A stretch of DNA of 64,000 nucleotides from Nonomuraea typhae (GCF_009760925.1 NZ_VRLV01000010.1:186001-250000); one strand, 5' to 3'. Shown: positions 43,501-51,507, numbered from the stretch's first letter. Translations and numbers: made by a program. The notes: generated from the letters alone by a model not told the origin.

Positions 43501-44139
43501 GTGCTGACCGAGCTCAGAGAGCAGATGTGCGCGTACGGCAGGCAGGCCGTCGGCCAGGGCCTGGTGATCGGGTCGTCCGGGAACCTGAGCGCCCGCGAGG
43601 GCGACCTGGTGACCGTCACCCCGTCGGGCGTGCCGCTCGACCGGCTGACGCCCGAGATGTGCCCGATCGTGGACGTCGACGGCTACCTGGTGGACGGCGA
43701 CCTGCAGCCGTCCTCGGAGACCCCGATGCACCTGGCGATCTACGCCGCCACGCAGGCGCGGGCGATCGTGCACACGCACTCGGTCTTCGGCACGGTCGTG
43801 GCCACGACGATGACCGAGCTGCCGCCGGTCCATTACAACGCGCTCCTGCTGGGCGGCGTGATCAAGGTGGCCGAGTACGCGACGTACGGCACGCCCGAGC
43901 TGGCCGCCAACGTGCGGGCGGCGATGGCGGGCAAGCAGGCCGCGCTGCTCGCCAACCACGGCGGCGTGACCATCGGCGCCACTCTGGAGCAGGCGTTCGA
44001 GGCGACCCGCCTGCTCGAGTGGCTGTGTGAGGTCTACGTGCGCGGCCTGGCGATCGGCAAGCCGGTCGTCCTCGACGAGGAGCAGCTGGCCGCGGTGGTG
44101 GAGCGCGCCGCCACCCGTCAGGAGTTCCCTAGGCGCTGA
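43501..44139 (+). CDS. Class II aldolase/adducin family protein
   Basis: A zinc aldolase fold of 212 residues. SSGNLSAR binds the substrate phosphate, and HTHSVF (about 94-99) with NHGG (near 153) supplies the metal-binding His residues. L-fuculose-phosphate and L-ribulose-phosphate enzymes are the best-known members. The GTG start has GAGGGTGG upstream and lies 15 bases after the HTH/Clp fusion gene. Together with the PfkB kinase about 1.6 kb away a kinase-aldolase pathway is possible, but they are on different transcripts. The 3' end overlaps the convergent DUF885 gene by 11 bases. Confidence 0.85.
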   Translation: MLTELREQMCAYGRQAVGQGLVIGSSGNLSAREGDLVTVTPSGVPLDRLTPEMCPIVDVDGYLVDGDLQPSSETPMHLAIYAATQARAIVHTHSVFGTVVATTMTELPPVHYNALLLGGVIKVAEYATYGTPELAANVRAAMAGKQAALLANHGGVTIGATLEQAFEATRLLEWLCEVYVRGLAIGKPVVLDEEQLAAVVERAATRQEFPRR

Positions 44140-45712
44140 CGCCCACGGCCTGCTCGGCCAGGCCCAGCGGCAGCCCGCCCGAGCCGGCGAGCCGGTCGTG
44201 GAAGTCCTTGAGCGAGCCGTCCCACGACTCCCGGATGCGGTCGATCTCGATCGCCCCGGTCAGGTAGGAGGGCGCCTGTGTCGGCCAGGCGCAGTACCGG
44301 TTGACCTCCCCCTGCGCCGTCCCGGGCGACAGCGACGCCTTGGTCGCCATGAACGTCTCGGCCTGCTCGATCGTCATGTCCTCGCAGTGCAGCGCGGTGT
44401 CCACGACGATGCGGGCGGCGCGGAAGATCCGGCAGTCGAGGTGCGCGAGCTCGGTGGCGGGCGTGTCGAAGTAGCCCTGCTCGTGCAGCATCTTCTCGAC
44501 GTACAGGGCCCAGCCTTCGGTGAAGTACGGCGTGCGGAACACTTTCCTGGCGGTCCGGGGGTTTCCGGCGATGTGCGACAGGTGCCAGTGGTGTCCTGGA
44601 TACGCCTCGTGCACGGCGATGGAGGGCATCTGGGCGCGGGAGTTGGTGCGCAGGCGCTGCCGTACCTGCTCCTCGGTGAAGGTGTCCGGGGTGTAGGGCA
44701 CGAAGAAGATGCCCGTGCGGGAGCTGCTGAGCGGCGGCGGCGCGAGGTAGTGGGCGACGGAGAGGATGGGCCGGGTGTATTCGGCCGAGGGCAGGACCTT
44801 GCACTCCTCGCCTTCGGGGAAGGTGACGAGGTCGCGCTCGCGGGTGAAGGCGCGGGCGCGTTCGGTTTCCGCCTCGTACTCCGCGCGCATGGCTTCCAGG
44901 GTGGGCGGGTGGTCGTCCATCAGGGAGTCCATGGCGGCCCGCCAGTCGCCGCTGCCGTTGACGCGCTGGGCGACCTCGCGCATGCGGGTGTCCAGGAGGG
45001 CCCATTCGCGCTCCCCCTTGGCGTGCAGTTCGGCCGCGCCGTACGCGAGGAGTTCGCGCTCGCGCAGGAGCGTCGTGTAGAGCTTCTCGCCCATGCGCCA
45101 GGTGCCGCCGCACGCGAACGACTCCAGGAAGGCGACGAGCTCGTCGAAGGCCGCGGCGGCGGGTTCGGCGGCGGCGGCCAGTTTGGCGCGCAGGCCGGGG
45201 TCCTCGACCTGCGCGGGCAGGGTGGAGGTGAGGAAGGCGCGGCCGGTGCGCGCCTGGCCGAGTCCGCGCTGGACGAGCAGGGGCGCGGCGATCGTGGGGT
45301 CGAGGTTGGTACGGCAGGCGGCCAGCACCCCGGGCACCTCGGCCAGCCGGGCCAGGGCGCCGGCGACGAGTTCGGGCTCCGGCTTGAGGCGCTGCTGGAA
45401 GGGCGTGTTCAGGGAGACGAACACCAGCGACAGGTAGAAGGAGGGGTCGCGCCGCCAGGCGGGCCATTCGGCGGCGGCCACGGAGCCGCGCAGCTGGGAC
45501 AGCACGAGGTCGCGGTCGATCGCGTCGCCGGGGCCGGGCGTGTCGAGCTCGGACAGGCGGGCGATCCAGCGGCGCTCCTCCCGTTCGACGGCGGTGAGAC
45601 CGGCGGCGGTGAAGTCGCCGAGCGTGTGGTCGTAGCCGTCGGCGCCGAGGTAGCTGGCGAGGATGGGGTGGTTGGCGAAGTACCAGGCGAGAAACTCATC
45701 CACGTGTCGCAC
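44129..45712 (-). CDS. DUF885 family protein, putative metallopeptidase
   Basis: A protein of 527 residues without a signal peptide. The motif HEAYPGHH (near 380) is the family's zinc-site signature, related to HExxH with a second His pair, and downstream Glu residues complete it. DUF885 proteins are distantly related to M2/M3-type peptidases, but substrates are mostly unknown. The GTG start at 45712 has AGGAT four to eight bases upstream. Only 14 bases separate its start from the divergent DUF4032 gene. Confidence 0.86.
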   Translation of the reverse strand: MRHVDEFLAWYFANHPILASYLGADGYDHTLGDFTAAGLTAVEREERRWIARLSELDTPGPGDAIDRDLVLSQLRGSVAAAEWPAWRRDPSFYLSLVFVSLNTPFQQRLKPEPELVAGALARLAEVPGVLAACRTNLDPTIAAPLLVQRGLGQARTGRAFLTSTLPAQVEDPGLRAKLAAAAEPAAAAFDELVAFLESFACGGTWRMGEKLYTTLLRERELLAYGAAELHAKGEREWALLDTRMREVAQRVNGSGDWRAAMDSLMDDHPPTLEAMRAEYEAETERARAFTRERDLVTFPEGEECKVLPSAEYTRPILSVAHYLAPPPLSSSRTGIFFVPYTPDTFTEEQVRQRLRTNSRAQMPSIAVHEAYPGHHWHLSHIAGNPRTARKVFRTPYFTEGWALYVEKMLHEQGYFDTPATELAHLDCRIFRAARIVVDTALHCEDMTIEQAETFMATKASLSPGTAQGEVNRYCAWPTQAPSYLTGAIEIDRIRESWDGSLKDFHDRLAGSGGLPLGLAEQAVGVSA

Positions 45713-45714
45713 AA

Positions 45715-45720
45715 TATCCT
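45715..45720 (+). promoter_or_regulatory. -10 element of the leaderless DUF4032 transcript
   Basis: TATCCT lies exactly six bases before the ATG at 45727 and no ribosome binding site is present. The site sits between two start codons only 14 bases apart, so its -35 must fall inside the DUF885 gene. Confidence 0.5.
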
Positions 45721-45726
45721 GATGAA

Positions 45727-46938
45727 ATGCCCCTACAGATCACCGGCGCGCTGGGTGACCCCGACCTGATCAGACTCCCGTGGGAGACTCCGCTCGCCGA
45801 GTGGCCGCAGCATCACCTGGTCGACCTCCCCCGTGGCATCTCCCGGCACGTGGTGCGCTTCGCCCGCCTGTCCGGCAAGGTATACGCGATCAAAGAGATC
45901 AGCGAGCGGTACGCCAAGCGGGAGTACCAGCTCCTGTGGGACCTGGCCAGGCTGGACGCGCCCTCGGTGGAGCCGGTCGCCTACGTCACCGGCCGCGACG
46001 AGGGGCTGGACGCCGCGCTGATCACCCGGCACCTGCAGTTCTCGCTGCCCTATCGGGCGGTGATGTCGGGCACGCTGCGGCCCGACACGCTGAACAGGCT
46101 GCTCGACGCGCTCGCCGTCCTGCTGGTGCGGCTGCACCTCAACGGCTTCTACTGGGGCGACTGCTCGCTGTCCAACACGCTCTTCCGCCGTGACGCGGGC
46201 GCGTTCGCCGCGTACCTGGTCGACGCCGAGACCGGCGAGCTGCACCCGATGATCAGCGACGGCCAGCGGATGGCCGACATCGAGACCGCGCACGTCAACA
46301 TCTTCGGCGAGATGCTGGACCTGGAGGCGGGCGGCCTGCTGCACCCCTCGATCGACCCGATGGAGACGGCCGAGGACATCGTCACCCGCTACCACCGGCT
46401 GTGGAACGAGATCACGCAGGACGAGATCATCGAAGAGGTCGACTGGCACAAGGTCGAGCAGCGCATCCGGCGGCTCAACCTGCTCGGCTTCGACGTGGCC
46501 GAGATGATGGTGCGCCGCAAGGTCGGCACCGGGCGGCTGATCGTGCGGCCGAAGGTGGTGGACGCCGGGCACCACCAGCGCCGCCTGCTCCGGCTGACCG
46601 GCCTGGACGTGGAGGAGAACCAGGCGCGCCGGCTCCTCAACGACCTGGACGGCTTCCGCGTGGCCAAGGGGCTGCGGCACGAGGACGAGGCGATCGTGGC
46701 GCACCGGTGGCTGGCCGAGGCGTTCCAGCCGACGATCGAGGCGGTCCCGGCCGAGATGCGGCGCAAGCTGGATCCGGCCCAGATCTTCCACGAGGTGCTC
46801 GACCACCGGTGGTACCTGTCGGAGGCGGCCGGGGCCGATGTGGGGCTGGCGGCGGCGGTGCAGTCGTACGTCGACCGGGTTCTCATCCACAAGCCGGACG
46901 AGAAGGCTCTGCTGCCGGACGAGAACCCCACAATGTGA
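45727..46938 (+). CDS. DUF4032 protein with lipopolysaccharide-kinase-like fold
   Basis: A protein of 403 residues. The first half resembles Kdo/lipopolysaccharide-kinase-type folds: KVYAIKEISERYAKREYQLL gives a Lys-Glu pair, and LNGFYWGDCSLSNTLFR (near 140) corresponds to the catalytic loop with Asp and Asn. AAYLVDAETGE places a later metal Asp. The DUF4032 domain fills the C-terminal half. The family is largely limited to actinobacteria, its substrate is unknown, and a small-molecule kinase role is inferred. Confidence 0.85.
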   Translation: MPLQITGALGDPDLIRLPWETPLAEWPQHHLVDLPRGISRHVVRFARLSGKVYAIKEISERYAKREYQLLWDLARLDAPSVEPVAYVTGRDEGLDAALITRHLQFSLPYRAVMSGTLRPDTLNRLLDALAVLLVRLHLNGFYWGDCSLSNTLFRRDAGAFAAYLVDAETGELHPMISDGQRMADIETAHVNIFGEMLDLEAGGLLHPSIDPMETAEDIVTRYHRLWNEITQDEIIEEVDWHKVEQRIRRLNLLGFDVAEMMVRRKVGTGRLIVRPKVVDAGHHQRRLLRLTGLDVEENQARRLLNDLDGFRVAKGLRHEDEAIVAHRWLAEAFQPTIEAVPAEMRRKLDPAQIFHEVLDHRWYLSEAAGADVGLAAAVQSYVDRVLIHKPDEKALLPDENPTM

Positions 46939-46971
46939 GGAAATTTCGCCTGTAGGGCGGCGTTCTCGCTG

Positions 46972-47034
46972 GTGAGGGCATATTTCCTATCCGGTACGTG
47001 ATTCTTCCTCTGCAGGCGGAAAGCTCTCCCTCAC
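46972..47034 (+). other. Intergenic stem-loop before the roadblock operon
   Basis: GTGAGGG (46972-46978) pairs with CCCTCAC (47028-47034), and inside it TTTCC (46983-46987) pairs with GGAAA (47018-47022). The element lies 33 bases after the DUF4032 stop and ends before the roadblock promoter. It may end the upstream transcript or be a protein-binding site. No T-tract follows. Confidence 0.4.
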
Positions 47035-47062
47035 CCCGGGAAGGCGGCGGGCCCCGGGGTTC

Positions 47063-47068
47063 TAGGCT
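47063..47068 (+). promoter_or_regulatory. -10 element of the leaderless roadblock operon
   Basis: TAGGCT lies exactly six bases before the GTG at 47075, the same hexamer and spacing as before orn and the second AfsR-like gene. No Shine-Dalgarno sequence is seen. Confidence 0.5.
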
Positions 47069-47074
47069 GCCTCA

Positions 47075-47443
47075 GTGCTCGCACTCGACGACTGCCTCCT
47101 CAGCGTGATGGACATCCCCGGCGCCCTCGACGCCCTGGTGCTGGATCATCTCAGCGGGACCGTGATGGCCTCCGGCGGCCGGGGTGAGGTGGAGAAGTCC
47201 GCACCCGCCCTGGGCGAGACGCTCCGCGTCGCGATGGACGCGCTGGCCGGCTGCTCCGAGCGTGGAACGGTCCGGATCGACGACATGATCGTCGTCACCG
47301 ACGACGGCTACCACCTGCTCCACCCGGTCGAGATGCCCTTCGACGGACCGCTGGTCATCTACGTCCGGCTCGACCTGCGGCGGGCCAACCTGGCGCTGGC
47401 CCGCCACCACATGCAGGCGATCACCGGCCAGTTGCGGGCGTGA
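47075..47443 (+). CDS. Roadblock/LC7-like protein, first of operon
   Basis: A protein of 122 residues with the alpha/beta layout of roadblock domains: a helix, then IPGALDALVLDHLSGTVMAS, a long helix, then DDMIVVTDDGYHLLHPV. It ends in LDLRRANLALARHHMQAI, nearly the same C-terminal motif as the fourth gene of this operon, so the two are paralogues. Roadblock proteins form dimers and usually regulate Ras-like GTPases, as MglB does MglA, but no GTPase is encoded here. The GTG start follows from the leaderless promoter. Confidence 0.75.
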   Translation: MLALDDCLLSVMDIPGALDALVLDHLSGTVMASGGRGEVEKSAPALGETLRVAMDALAGCSERGTVRIDDMIVVTDDGYHLLHPVEMPFDGPLVIYVRLDLRRANLALARHHMQAITGQLRA

Positions 47444-47447
47444 AGCC

Positions 47448-48146
47448 GTGACCGCCGTCTACACCCTGCTCGCCGGCCTGGCCAGAGAACGGGCCACCGG
47501 CTCCGTCAGCGTGAGTCACACCGGCAAGGTCTACCTGCGCGACGGCCGGGTCACCCACCTGGAGAGCCCGCGGGCCCCCTCGGTCGAGCGCCTGCTCACG
47601 GCCAGGGCGCGGCCCGCGGGCTACACCCGGGCCGAGCTGCAGTTCTGCGTGGTCGGCGCGGTGCTCGACGCCGCCTACTTCGTGCTGCCGGCCGAGCTAC
47701 CGGTGGACCGGCCCAAGTTCCGCCCCGGTGAACGCCCGCCGCTGGATGCCCGGCTGGAGTTCGAACCGGCCTGGCTGGTCCGCGAATGCGCGCGAAGGAG
47801 AGCTCAGTTGGCGCAGATCTGGCCGTCGGCCGACCTGGACGAAGCCCCCGTGACCCCGGCCGCCCGGCTGCCCGGCCACCGGGTCACGCTGAGCCGCCTG
47901 GAGTGGGAGATCCTCGTCAGCGCCGACCGGGTGGCCACCCCCGCCGACCTGGCCGACCGCCTGGGCCAGCCGGCCTACACGGTGCTGCTGGCGGTACGCC
48001 GCATGGCCGCGGCCGGGCTGCTGGTGGCGCCGCTGACACCACGCCGCCGGGGACGCGGGCTGGATCGGGCCGTGCCGCCGGCCGTACCGATGAGTGATCC
48101 GACCATCCTGGCCGCGGTGAAGAAGGCGCTGGAGGACCTGGCGTGA
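47448..48146 (+). CDS. Roadblock-operon protein with C-terminal winged helix
   Basis: A protein of 232 residues. The first 60 are beta-rich and resemble DUF4388-type domains (TGSVSVSHTGKVYLRDGRVTHLESP). The middle is Arg/Pro-rich and unrecognised. Residues about 145-195 look like a winged helix (LSRLEWEILVSADRVATPADLADRLGQPAYTVLLAVRRMAAAGLL). It may link the roadblock proteins to DNA or to a partner protein. It starts four bases after the first roadblock gene. Confidence 0.6.
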   Translation: MTAVYTLLAGLARERATGSVSVSHTGKVYLRDGRVTHLESPRAPSVERLLTARARPAGYTRAELQFCVVGAVLDAAYFVLPAELPVDRPKFRPGERPPLDARLEFEPAWLVRECARRRAQLAQIWPSADLDEAPVTPAARLPGHRVTLSRLEWEILVSADRVATPADLADRLGQPAYTVLLAVRRMAAAGLLVAPLTPRRRGRGLDRAVPPAVPMSDPTILAAVKKALEDLA

Positions 48147-48199
48147 GGCTCGCGGCGTTCATGAAAACCGCGCTCAAGAAGACAGGAAGGAGGCCGTCC

Positions 48200-48574
48200 A
48201 TGGAGATGTGCGAGCAGATGCTCCACGAGATGGTCACACTGCGAGAACGCGCACCCGAGGTGAGCGGCAGCGTCGCCTGCACCGTGGACGGACTGCGCAT
48301 CGCCTGCGACCTGGCCGGGGACCGGGCCGACCAGACCGCCGCGCTCTCGGCCGCGCTGCTCTCGCTGAGCCGGCGCATGGCCGACATCGCGGGCAAGGGC
48401 GCGATGGAGGAGACGCTGGTGTCGGCCAGCGCCGGATTCGCCGCCCTTTATCCCGCGGGCCCCACCATCGTCCTCACCGTCGTGGCCGAGCCGGGGACCA
48501 ACCTCGGCCTGCTCCGGCTGGAGGGGCGCAAGACGGCGGCCGCGCTGGCCGCCATCGCAACGCGAAATCCCTGA
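48200..48574 (+). CDS. Roadblock/LC7-like protein, third of operon
   Basis: A protein of 124 residues: two helices, then EVSGSVACTVDGLRIACDL, a long helix, then ETLVSASAGFAALYPAGPTIVLTVV. AGGAAGGAGG lies six bases before the ATG at 48200, and the resulting length matches the other two roadblock proteins (122 and 123). An in-frame GTG at 48143 overlaps the previous stop (GTGA) and would add 19 mostly basic residues. I prefer 48200 because of its strong ribosome binding site. Confidence 0.72.
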   Translation: MEMCEQMLHEMVTLRERAPEVSGSVACTVDGLRIACDLAGDRADQTAALSAALLSLSRRMADIAGKGAMEETLVSASAGFAALYPAGPTIVLTVVAEPGTNLGLLRLEGRKTAAALAAIATRNP

Positions 48575-48592
48575 GAACACAGGAGGTACGGC

Positions 48593-48964
48593 ATGGCCGG
48601 CATCGACGTCTCCCTCAAGGAGATGATGACCGTCGACGGCGCCATCGGCGCGGCGGTGGTCGACTACGGCAGCGGCATGGCCCTCGGCGCGCTCGGCAGC
48701 TCCAAGGACCTCGACCTGCAGGTCGCCGCCGCGGGCAACACCGAGGTGGTCAAGGCCAAGATGCGCACCATGGACTCGCTCGGCCTCAAGGACGCCATCG
48801 AGGACATCCTCATCACGCTCGGCTCTCAGTACCACATCATCCGCCCGATCAGCGGGCGCGGCGGCAAGGGGCTCTTCCTCTACCTCGCGCTCGACCGGAA
48901 CCGGGCCAACCTGGCTCTCGCCCGCCACCAGCTCCGCGGCGTGGAGGAGAAGCTGGAGGTCTGA
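48593..48964 (+). CDS. Roadblock/LC7-like protein, fourth of operon
   Basis: A protein of 123 residues with a clear roadblock pattern: MMTVDGAIGAAVVDYGSGMALG, then a helix with EVVKAKMRTMDSLG, then EDILITLGSQYHIIRPIS. It ends in LDRNRANLALARHQLRGVEEKLEV, like the first gene of the operon. GGAGG lies before the ATG. It is probably a self-associating partner of the other roadblock proteins. A strong terminator follows. Confidence 0.8.
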   Translation: MAGIDVSLKEMMTVDGAIGAAVVDYGSGMALGALGSSKDLDLQVAAAGNTEVVKAKMRTMDSLGLKDAIEDILITLGSQYHIIRPISGRGGKGLFLYLALDRNRANLALARHQLRGVEEKLEV

Positions 48965-48971
48965 GCACGCC

Positions 48972-49004
48972 TCGCGCGGCCGCCGTGGGGGGACGGCCGC
49001 GCGA
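48972..49004. terminator. Bidirectional terminator hairpin
   Basis: A perfect 11-bp stem, TCGCGCGGCCG (48972-48982) with CGGCCGCGCGA (48994-49004), has an 11-base loop. It lies between the convergent ends of the roadblock operon and the hydrolase gene. Confidence 0.75.
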
Positions 49005-49011
49005 TGCGGGG

Positions 49012-49860
49012 TCACCCTGCCGTGTGCTTGGTGATCTCGTCGACGATCCGCGGCCACAGCGGCCTGGGCAGGTCGTGTCCCATGCCGGGGAAGGTGACCA
49101 GCCGCGCCCCGGGGACGGCCGCCGCGGTGGCCCGTCCCGCGGCCACGGGGATGAGCGCGTCGTCCTCGCCGTGCAGGACGAGCGTGGGTACGGCCAGCCC
49201 CGCCAGCCGTTCCGTGCGGTCGCCCGAGGTGAGGATGGCGGCCAGTTGCCGCGCGGTGCCGCCGGGGTCGAAGGCGCGGTCGTAGGCCAGCCCGGCGACG
49301 CGCGAGATCCGCTCGGTGTCCATGGGGAAGCCGGGCGAGCCGATCACCGCCCAGGTGCGCAGGGCCGCCGCGATGGCGGCGTCCCGGTCGGCGGGCGGCT
49401 CGCCGAACAGCGTCGCGCTCGCCTCCGGGGTCGGGGGCGCGACGTGCGGTCCCGGCGTGGACATGATCGAGGTGAGCGTGCGCACCCGCTCGGGGTGGTC
49501 GAGCGCGAGCTGCTGGGCGACCATCCCGCCCATGGACGCGCCGGCGACGTGCGCGGCGGGCCAGCCGAGCGCGTCGAGCAGCCCGGCCGTGTCCGCCGCG
49601 AGGTCCGCCAGCAGGTACGGCGAAGCGGGCGACCCGAATTCGGGTACGCCCGCCTCGTGCAGGTGCGTGGACTGCCCGGCGTCCCGGTTGTCGAACCTGA
49701 CGACGTGGTGGCCCTGCTCGGCGAGGAGCTCGCAGAACTCCTCGTCCCAGTGGATGAGCTGGGCGCCGAGGCCCATGATGAGCAGGAGGGGCCGCCCATC
49801 GGGTGAGCCGAAGCTGTCGTAGGCGATCTCGATGCCGTTGACGGTCGCGCGCGTGGTCAC
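49012..49860 (-). CDS. Alpha/beta hydrolase
   Basis: An enzyme of 282 residues. LLLIMGLGAQLIHWDEEF forms the oxyanion part, FDNRDAGQS follows, and GASMGG (near 97) is the nucleophile elbow with Ser. LVLHGEDDALIP and GMGHDLP give the acid and His. It fits the family of aclacinomycin-methylesterase-like or general esterases. I prefer the GTG at 49860, because the other in-frame GTG at 49875 lies in the centre of an operator-like palindrome; neither has a good ribosome binding site. Confidence 0.88.
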   Translation of the reverse strand: MTTRATVNGIEIAYDSFGSPDGRPLLLIMGLGAQLIHWDEEFCELLAEQGHHVVRFDNRDAGQSTHLHEAGVPEFGSPASPYLLADLAADTAGLLDALGWPAAHVAGASMGGMVAQQLALDHPERVRTLTSIMSTPGPHVAPPTPEASATLFGEPPADRDAAIAAALRTWAVIGSPGFPMDTERISRVAGLAYDRAFDPGGTARQLAAILTSGDRTERLAGLAVPTLVLHGEDDALIPVAAGRATAAAVPGARLVTFPGMGHDLPRPLWPRIVDEITKHTAG

Positions 49861-49866
49861 GAGAAA

Positions 49867-49881
49867 TAGAATCACATTCTA
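49867..49881. promoter_or_regulatory. Palindrome at the hydrolase gene start
   Basis: TAGAAT (49867-49872) and ATTCTA (49876-49881) are a perfect inverted repeat with a three-base spacer, six bases upstream of the preferred GTG. Size and site fit a TetR-type operator; no such regulator is encoded next to it. Confidence 0.6.
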
Positions 49882-49966
49882 ATCTCGCGCCGTAAAGAGC
49901 GGATTTGTCAGGCGCCGGCCTGGCTTCAGGGTCGGAAGCTCAGGCTGCGGCGCTTGACGGGCCGGC

Positions 49967-50815
49967 TCAGCGCTTGGTGGCGCGGCGCAGGCGGACGCGG
50001 CCGAGGAACAGGCCGCCGCCGAGCAGTGCCAGGCCGCCGACGACGGCGATGGCGCCGGCGCCGTTCGACTGCGGCTCGCGGGTGGTGACGGCCGCGGCCA
50101 GCTCTGCCTCGGGAGCCTTGCCCGGCTGGGGCTTGGCGGGCGCCTGCTCGGCGGTCTTCTCCGGCGCCTTCTCGGCGACCAGGGCGGGCGCCTGCTTCGG
50201 CTCGGCCTTCTTCTCGGCCTTCTCGATCTTCTCCTCGGCGGTCACGACCGGGGCCTTGGCCGGGTTGCGGTCCTTGCGGCCCCAGGCGCCGGTGGCGAAG
50301 GCGACCGGGTGGTTCTTCTTGCCCACGCCCGGGCCCCACTTGGTGATGACGTAGTCCACCTTGATGTGGCCCTCGCCGCCGATGCCGTTGACGGTCAGCG
50401 AGCTGGCGTTGAACTTGCCGCCGGTCAGCGCGGCGAAGGTCTTGGCGTCGAGGTCGAGCATGACGCCGCGGTTCGACGGCGTGCCGGGGCCGCGGTCGCC
50501 GACGAAGAACGGCTCCTTCTTGCCCTTGTAGACGACGTAGCCCTCGGTGAACAGGGGCCAGCTCGGGCTGGCGGCCAGGCCCTTCTGCATGGGCTTGCCG
50601 CTGGCGGGAAGACCCGTGTCGCCGTTACGGCCGGAGGCGTCGTCCCAGTAGTAGGAGGCGGTGGTGGAGCCCTTGAGGAGGGGCTGCTTCTCCAGGAACT
50701 TTTCGGTGAAGTCGTTGTCCGCGTGTGCGGTCCCGCCGGTGCCGAGGGTGACCGCGCCGATGACGGCGGCGGAGGCGAGCAGGGTGAAAGAGCGCATGCC
50801 AAAGCGGGCAGACAT
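49967..50815 (-). CDS. Secreted, membrane-anchored 3D/RlpA-like cell-wall protein
   Basis: A protein of 282 residues. A signal peptide ends near TAHA (about 32). The domain at about 45-165 has the layout of 3D/double-psi beta-barrel proteins: TASYYWDD, LPASGKPMQKGLAAS, VGDRGPG, VMLDLDAKTFAALTGGKFN, supplying the Asp residues of a lytic-enzyme-like site. A Lys/Glu/Ala/Pro spacer follows, then a C-terminal membrane segment with a basic end and no LPxTG. A c-di-AMP riboswitch lies in the leader, which fits control of a cell-wall hydrolase. Enzyme activity itself is unproven. Confidence 0.78.
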   Translation of the reverse strand: MSARFGMRSFTLLASAAVIGAVTLGTGGTAHADNDFTEKFLEKQPLLKGSTTASYYWDDASGRNGDTGLPASGKPMQKGLAASPSWPLFTEGYVVYKGKKEPFFVGDRGPGTPSNRGVMLDLDAKTFAALTGGKFNASSLTVNGIGGEGHIKVDYVITKWGPGVGKKNHPVAFATGAWGRKDRNPAKAPVVTAEEKIEKAEKKAEPKQAPALVAEKAPEKTAEQAPAKPQPGKAPEAELAAAVTTREPQSNGAGAIAVVGGLALLGGGLFLGRVRLRRATKR

Positions 50816-51002
50816 AAAGCAGAGAAATCCTTCGTGCGGGGACGGGGAATTGGGCGCTCGTCAAACACGCGTAGCCGGGCAGAATGCCGAACGGACGCTA
50901 CGCGGGAGCGCCAGGGAAAGCCTGGGGAAGGGGGCCGCTGATCAGTAAGCGGCGGGTGACACTACGCGGACTGGGGGTTGGTCGCGGTGGTGCATGAAAA
51001 GA

Positions 51003-51135
51003 TCGGTCCTCTCCATCACGCCTACCGGGTTAGCTGACGGGTTCGGGCGTGGAGATGCCCTACCGACCAGTGGTCGGATTCACCCCAAAGGAACGTTGGT
51101 TCCCCGGTTCCCGCCGGAGCGGGATTCGGCGCCAG
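51003..51135 (-). ncRNA. ydaO/yuaA-type c-di-AMP riboswitch
   Basis: Read on the minus strand, the leader holds the conserved segments of this class in order: GGGGAACC, GGGGUGAAUCCG, GGUAGGGC, GUCAGCUAACC, GGUAGGCGU and a closing GGAGAGGA. The aptamer ends about 190 bases before the start of the 3D-like cell-wall gene, and the same class is known before actinobacterial resuscitation factor and wall-hydrolase genes. Between aptamer and gene, a 6-bp hairpin (50934-50953) followed by a C/U-rich run may be the expression platform. High c-di-AMP would switch the gene off. Ends are approximate. The rest of 50816-51257 shows no gene. Confidence 0.85.
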
Positions 51136-51257
51136 CCGGCCGCCTCTTCCTTGTGAAGGGCCAGGTCACCGGCTAGTAACTTCCAAGGACTGTAAGCGCC
51201 CTTCCCGGCAAAAGCAAAACAATCCCCATGAAAATCGCGAAGATCTACCTAAGAAGG

Positions 51258-51294
51258 TCAAGAAAAAGGGGGGTACGGCCGTGCCGTACCCCCC
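51258..51294 (-). terminator. Rho-independent terminator of the DUF5302 gene
   Basis: On the minus strand a perfect 12-bp stem with a three-base loop (51268-51294) is followed by CUUUUUCUU. It begins 12 bases after the DUF5302 stop. This is the only terminator in the window with a classical U-tract. Confidence 0.9.
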
Positions 51295-51306
51295 TGAAAT
51301 GCCGCG

Positions 51307-51507
51307 TCAGCCGCCGCTCTTGCGCCGGAATGAACGCTTGCTGGCGGCAGGGCCGTGCGCGCCGTGGATCTTTGACTGATCCGTGCCCCTGCCACCCGCA
51401 CCCGAGTCGGCATGCTGGTTGCGCTTACGCTCCAGGGCCTCCCGGAACTTGCGCTTCATCTCGTCCTCGGGAGTTTCGCTGACTTCCGGCTCCGGTGATT
51501 CCGCCAT
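51307..51507 (-). CDS. DUF5302 family small protein
   Basis: A charged protein of 66 residues: ETPEDEMKRKFREALERKRNQH forms a predicted helix, then a Gly-rich turn, then a basic end with KRSFRRKSGG. This matches the DUF5302 family of actinobacteria, whose role is unknown; nucleic-acid or ribosome contact would fit the basic tail but is only a guess. AGGAGG lies before the ATG at 51507, which sets the start against a longer open frame. Confidence 0.82.
   Translation of the reverse strand: MAESPEPEVSETPEDEMKRKFREALERKRNQHADSGAGGRGTDQSKIHGAHGPAASKRSFRRKSGG

Noticed and set aside
47075..48964. A conservon (cvn) locus
   Set aside because: Conservons need a nitrate/nitrite-sensor-like histidine kinase and a Ras-like GTPase. 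Neither is encoded in or beside this operon.
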